This document shows, in pieces, positions 63,608 to 64,000 of a stretch of DNA of 64,000 nt. Positions within the stretch are counted from its first letter, which is position 1. Every line of letters starts with the position of its first letter. The translations under genes and the position numbers were made by a program. This DNA is from Acidisoma sp. PAMC 29798. Lineage in GTDB: Bacteria > Pseudomonadota > Alphaproteobacteria > Acetobacterales > Acetobacteraceae. Where the stretch lies: NCBI RefSeq assembly GCF_030252425.1, contig NZ_CP126995.1, positions 1-64,000 on the forward strand. The letters run 5' to 3'. A model generated the notes under the pieces. That model did no database searches and was not told the DNA's origin. It saw only the letters and a list, made by a program, of their open reading frames with translations.

Positions 63608-64000
63608 TCACCCTCGGAGAATGAGCAGCACGTCTGCAACGAGATTACGGATATGGCGCCGCATCGCAGCGGCGGCGGCATCGGCATCGCCAAGGCTGAA
63701 GGCGTCGAGGATGGCGAGATGCTCTTCGGCATCGGCGCGCACGCGCTGAAAAGGGCCCGCAATCTCGAATAACCGCGTCGAAATCCGCACCTCACGCACG
63801 AGGCGACTGAGAACGGCGTTGCCGGAGGAATCGGGAAACATCACATGCAGCCGGTCATCGACCTGCCAATGCGCGCTGAGTTGCGAGGGTGCCTCCCCGA
63901 GCCGCGTGATATCACGACGCAGGCGCTGGATATCGGCCTCATCGATCTTGCCGATTGCGAGCCGGATCGCCTCGCATTCCAGCAACTCCCGCACTTTCAT
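63608..64000 (-). CDS. GntR-family regulator, C-terminal FCD domain (partial at window end)
   Basis: These 130 codons encode an all-helical FCD effector domain: KVRELLECEAIRLAI, DDRLHVMF (Asp and His), ADAEEHLAILDAF (His) and AAMRRHIRNL (His), the usual metal ligands. The DNA-binding domain would lie beyond base 64000, so the methionine at the window edge is probably internal. It may control neighbours outside the window. Confidence 0.82.
   Translation of the reverse strand: MKVRELLECEAIRLAIGKIDEADIQRLRRDITRLGEAPSQLSAHWQVDDRLHVMFPDSSGNAVLSRLVREVRISTRLFEIAGPFQRVRADAEEHLAILDAFSLGDADAAAAAMRRHIRNLVADVLLILRG

Overview
The window looks like an accessory region of a GC-rich alphaproteobacterium. 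I base this on dense ATGA/GTGA/TTGA gene overlaps, frequent GTG and TTG starts, and the kinds of genes present (an rkp-like lipid module beside kps genes, a compact gsp operon with a GspM-b type protein, several FkbM methyltransferases). Family or genus cannot be fixed from the sequence alone. No rRNA, tRNA or CRISPR array was seen.

Region 1 (about 0.2-24.2 kb) is a surface-polysaccharide locus. It holds a SAM methyltransferase, an exported beta-helix protein, a TPR-glycosyltransferase, the GDP-D-rhamnose pair gmd-rmd, four glycosyltransferases in all, a Wza/KpsD-like outer-membrane lipoprotein, an ABC exporter (KpsT, KpsM, KpsE), a phosphoglycerol-transferase-like membrane enzyme, and KpsC and KpsS, the enzymes that build the Kdo linker on the lipid anchor of ABC-exported capsules. 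Beside them is a lipid-enzyme block: fatty-acid hydroxylase, alpha-oxoamine synthase (RkpG/serine palmitoyltransferase type), short-chain dehydrogenase (RkpH/ketosphinganine reductase type) and a GNAT-like protein of the kind that includes bacterial ceramide synthases. Together they suggest a lipid-anchored, rhamnose-containing capsule with an unusual, possibly sphingoid, lipid.

Region 2 (24.4-26.1 kb) is an ISL3-family insertion sequence whose transposase carries one in-frame stop. Region 3 (26.4-39.0 kb) is a type II secretion system: gspE-F-H-I-J, then gspL-M-C-D-K, tightly overlapped, with a lipoprotein secretin, followed by a Tat-exported ferritin-like protein. The major pseudopilin gspG sits apart, on the opposite strand, head to head with a small lytic transglycosylase. 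Region 4 (39.0-48.4 kb) holds an FkbM methyltransferase and two very large polysaccharide enzymes: 1517 aa (FkbM domain, coiled coil, three GT-B units) and 1177 aa (two GT-A units plus one GT-B unit).

Region 5 (48.4-52 kb) is sparse: small secreted, membrane or zinc-ribbon proteins, decayed genes and an IS6-like transposase remnant. Region 6 (52-61.5 kb) is an uptake and catabolic operon on the minus strand: solute-binding protein, two permeases, a fused double ABC ATPase, an M20 amidohydrolase and two related choline-kinase-fold phosphotransferases, with a divergent DeoR-type regulator. The end of the window has a truncated IS6-like transposase, a second and different ISL3-family element with a doubly frameshifted transposase, and the C-terminal part of a GntR/FCD regulator. 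The terminal repeat of this second element also lies at bases 1-43, so copies of one element bracket almost the whole window in opposite orientations.
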